NCBI GenBank assembly: GCA_051294375.1
Contig: CM119263.1
Coordinates: 14,276,414 to 14,340,413 of the forward strand
Direction: 5' to 3'
Length of the DNA: 64,000 nucleotides
Source of the DNA: Paraspadella gotoi
Taxonomy: Eukaryota > Chaetognatha
The first letter of the stretch is position 1; each line of letters opens with the position of its first letter. Positions 61,211-64,000 of the stretch are shown in pieces. The position numbers and the translations under genes were made by a program. The notes beneath the pieces were generated by a model. It searched no databases, was not told the DNA's origin, and was given only the letters and a program-made list of their open reading frames with translations.

Positions 61211-61621
61211 CGCAATTTGATTAGGCAAGCGCCTCAAAATTTCTTTTTCTCTCTTTCGCCGCAACCCTTCAGTTTTTACTTTTCAGTTAAATATCTCTCT
61301 CCCTCTTTTCTTTTTCTTATATTATCTCCTCTATTTCTATCGTCTTATTCCCATATTTTCTCCCCCTTTTCCTCCTCCCCTCGATCCTCCACCATAAGTT
61401 CCCCCCCCTTCTCCCACGATGATGCGCTCGTCTTCTTCCCCTTGAAATCGTTCCGACAACGACGCCTCCCCTCCCGGGACGACGATGCGCCCACGAGCTT
61501 AATTTTAGTAATTAAAAATTATCGATTAATAAAGTTAACGTTTTTAAATGAGTCGCTCTCCGTGGGAATAACCGACAAGTGGCGAAAAGATGCGCGGGAA
61601 AATGGGGGGAAGGGGGAGTAC

Positions 61622-61623
<2 letters not shown>

Positions 61624-61700
<77 letters not shown>
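61624..61700. repeat. (GA)n microsatellite, about 77 bp
   Basis: Pure GA run. Confidence 0.95.
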
Positions 61701-61704
<4 letters not shown>

Positions 61705-64000
61705 TGTCTTGGCATAAAGAACTAAAATTAGCGCGCCAGATTTAGAATCTGGATTCGAGATCTCGTCGACGCATCTTTCAAAAAAAAAAAAGCGACGTTT
61801 GGGCGCGCGCCGATGCGTTCGAACAAAAGGTTCCCACGCGTCAAGAGTTGGGAGAGAGATAAGCATCGTTTTTTAGAAAGAGGGGCCGTTTAGACGCTTC
61901 TGTAGGAGATTTAAAAATGACGATTACGTCTTTTTAAATAAAGGATTTTATATTAATCATATATTATTATTATTATTAATCATATTATCAGTTAATTATG
62001 ATCAGTTGAATTTGGCCTTCCTTATTTCCTTTTGTTTTTAAAATTTTTGGGTCTGCTCTCAGGTAACAGAAGCTAGCGGATAAGATTGAAAGAAGAAATT
62101 AATCTAGAACAGGGAGATTAAAAGTAAAAAAAAAAAGTACTAAGAGAGTGGAGACTCAACCCAAAGCTGGCTCGAATCCCCCATCTCCCACCCGCGGCCT
62201 AAACGGTTGTCGATTTTCCCATTTGTCGCTCGTTTTAGTTGTTGTCGTTGTCGTCGTCCTCACGACGCGTTGATGCGTTGAAGGAAAGAGAGAAAAGTGA
62301 TTCCGTCGTTCGTCGTCGTCGTCGTCGTCGTCTGAATCTTAATCTCTTTTTATTGTCGTTTGTTGGTGAACGGTCCACGTGGCCGAAGCGAATCGCCGGC
62401 GTAGCGTCGGCGGCGAGCGTGTCGGACGACGGGCGACGGGAATCAACGAAATCGAATGGCGAATGCGATTTGACGGGAAATGGGAGAAGATGCGAGAAGG
62501 GGGGAAGTGTAGGACCGTGGGGTGCGGGATTTAGTGAAATAGTGGGGACGGAAACTGTGGAAGTCGTGGGCGGGGGGTGGAATAGATGGAATCCTGATCA
62601 AAGCAGAGATAAGAGGGATACGAGTGTGAAAAGAATAATCGTTAAAAAAAGGGGCGGGTGGAGATTTGATCGCAGGGAAGTAGTGGGGGACTTTTGTCGG
62701 GATAAAAGGAGATAAGGGTGTCATCTGTGGGGAGGGTGGATGACGGAGTGAAGTCCAAGGATCCGCAAGAGCGCAGCGAGCGCAAGCGTGCGGGGTGCTA
62801 ACGAAAGTTCGTGTCCGATGTTTTAGTATAAAGATCTTTTTCATGTCAACGAATATGTAAAAAGTACAAAATAATATAATAGAGTCTCTAGAGAGTCTCT
62901 TAGAGAGAAAAGGTTTTCATTTATTCAATCGTCGTCGTCGTTCGTCGTCCTCGTCGCTCTCAATTCACACTCATCTGTTTGCGTTTATGTGAGTCATTCA
63001 TCGCCGTTTATGAACGTTGGTTGTAGAGGCAAAGGAATTGATTGGAAGATGAAACGTCTCGCCAATACGCACGTGGCGGACAATGAAAGAACGGAGAGAG
63101 AGAGAGCGGAGAGAAAAAGAACAAGCGCATCTTATAATGGAACCTGAGAAGAGGATGGATATTCACTCAAAGAATGTGAGTAACAGACATTCAAAGAAAG
63201 AGGGAGAGCAGATTTTCTCTTTGAAGTAGACAGCGAGGCTGTAAGTTAGTAGCCAATTACGGATAGAGGCCCATGGCGGCGACATTTTCAACTTTGGCCA
63301 ATGTCGACGCTGAAAGGCGTGACTCTAGGAGGCGTGGCGCGGTAATCGCGGCCCGAGACGTTCGGTCGCGCGCGCCGTTTGCGGCGGCGGAAATCGTTGC
63401 CGCCCATTCGGGAGGCGGAACGACGAAAACGCCGAGGTTAAACGCCGATATCGCGGCTCTCTGCTGAATGAGACAGGGGGTGAGGCGCGGGGGGATAGCA
63501 TCAGACATTCGTGCGCAATGGGGCACAGATTTAAAGGATTCGGAACAAAAGCATTTGCGAGTAATGTCTTAAAGTAATTTGAGTCAGAGCTTTAGATTAC
63601 TTCTTGTTTTTATTCAATTTATGAAAGGGCGAAAGACGTTCAAAATTGTAAAAGCTGCGACAAAATAACAACATTAAACAAGATATATTGAAAATAAAAC
63701 TAAAAGCGTTAGTCATACAGCATGCGACAAAAACGCCGACAATATGCAAAGAAGCGCACTCTAAACTGTGTTGAACCGCTCGGATTATGGAGCTGACATC
63801 GTAAAAGGCAAAAGAGATGGAGGAAGATTGAAAAGGACGCGCTCGATGGAGTGCGCGGCGAAAAATGTGAGGCAGCCATTTATCGGGGGTCGTCGCCGAA
63901 TTAACGCCTGATTACGATGCATTCAAAGCGCGAGAGGATCGAAAAGAAGGGGGGAAGATCGGGAGATTGGGGGGGGGTGCGGGAATGGGTGGATGTTAAA

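Larger units (their letters stand above)
54296..64000. other. Long non-coding stretch, presumably intron or intergenic
   Basis: About 9.7 kb in which I find no exon I can support. If the gene at 53566 is real, the strong donor at 54296 makes this its intron. It contains several (GA)n tracts, an inverted duplication, a 25-N gap and (TCG)n runs at 62305-62330 and 62926-62960. Frames such as 62239-62715 are driven by low-complexity sequence. Confidence 0.5.

Noticed and set aside
62239-62715. 158-codon frame with Ser and Arg runs
   Set aside because: Driven by (TCG)n repeats; no splice sites, family motif or homologous block seen.

Overview
This is nuclear DNA of a bilaterian animal, most likely an arthropod. 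Genes are split by many short GT-AG introns (about 60 to 500 bp), and coding exons keep frame across each junction I read. The arthropod assignment rests on a CCHamide-type neuropeptide precursor, a cuticle-type laccase with a chitin-binding tail, and a REPTOR/CREBRF homologue. I cannot name the species or the class. The DNA is rich in (GA)n/(TC)n and (TCG)n microsatellites.

Layout. 1-1064 (+): 3' part of an ankyrin-repeat/SOCS-box gene. 2080-4997 (-): unrecognised acidic protein of 841 aa. 7823-9324 (+): unrecognised Ser-rich protein of 389 aa. 11850-15480 (-): REPTOR/CREBRF bZIP factor. 16390-17372 (-): nucleoplasmin-family histone chaperone. 17896-19140 (-): cyclin B. 21235-21984 (+): CCHamide-like neuropeptide precursor. 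24740-30550 (+): ephexin-type RhoGEF (DH-PH-SH3). 31351-35340 (-): laccase-type multicopper oxidase with a C-terminal peritrophin-A domain. 36537-39653 (+): unrecognised nuclear-type protein with a CtBP-binding motif. 41981-44503 (+): DDX6/Me31B RNA helicase. 48760-51452 (+): inositol hexakisphosphate kinase, with an apparent one-base frameshift. 53566-54295 (+): 5' exons of what may be a homeobox gene. 54296-64000: about 10 kb with no supportable coding exon, microsatellites, an inverted duplication and an assembly gap.

The genes do not form an operon or pathway cluster; this is an ordinary euchromatic neighbourhood. Loose themes are growth and nutrient control (REPTOR, IP6K), mRNA repression (DDX6), the cell cycle (cyclin B), cuticle tanning (laccase) and peptide signalling. 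The exon sums of all complete models are divisible by three, except IP6K, which is one base short.

The most unusual items are the neuropeptide with Met-amide where CCHamides have His-amide, the laccase-CBM14 fusion, a family of short inverted-repeat elements with GGTTAGGG-rich interiors, a roughly 800-bp G-rich minisatellite that seems to have grown inside one of these elements, and a near-perfect 35-bp hairpin at 20.9 kb. All calls come from reading and translating the sequence by eye; no database search was possible.
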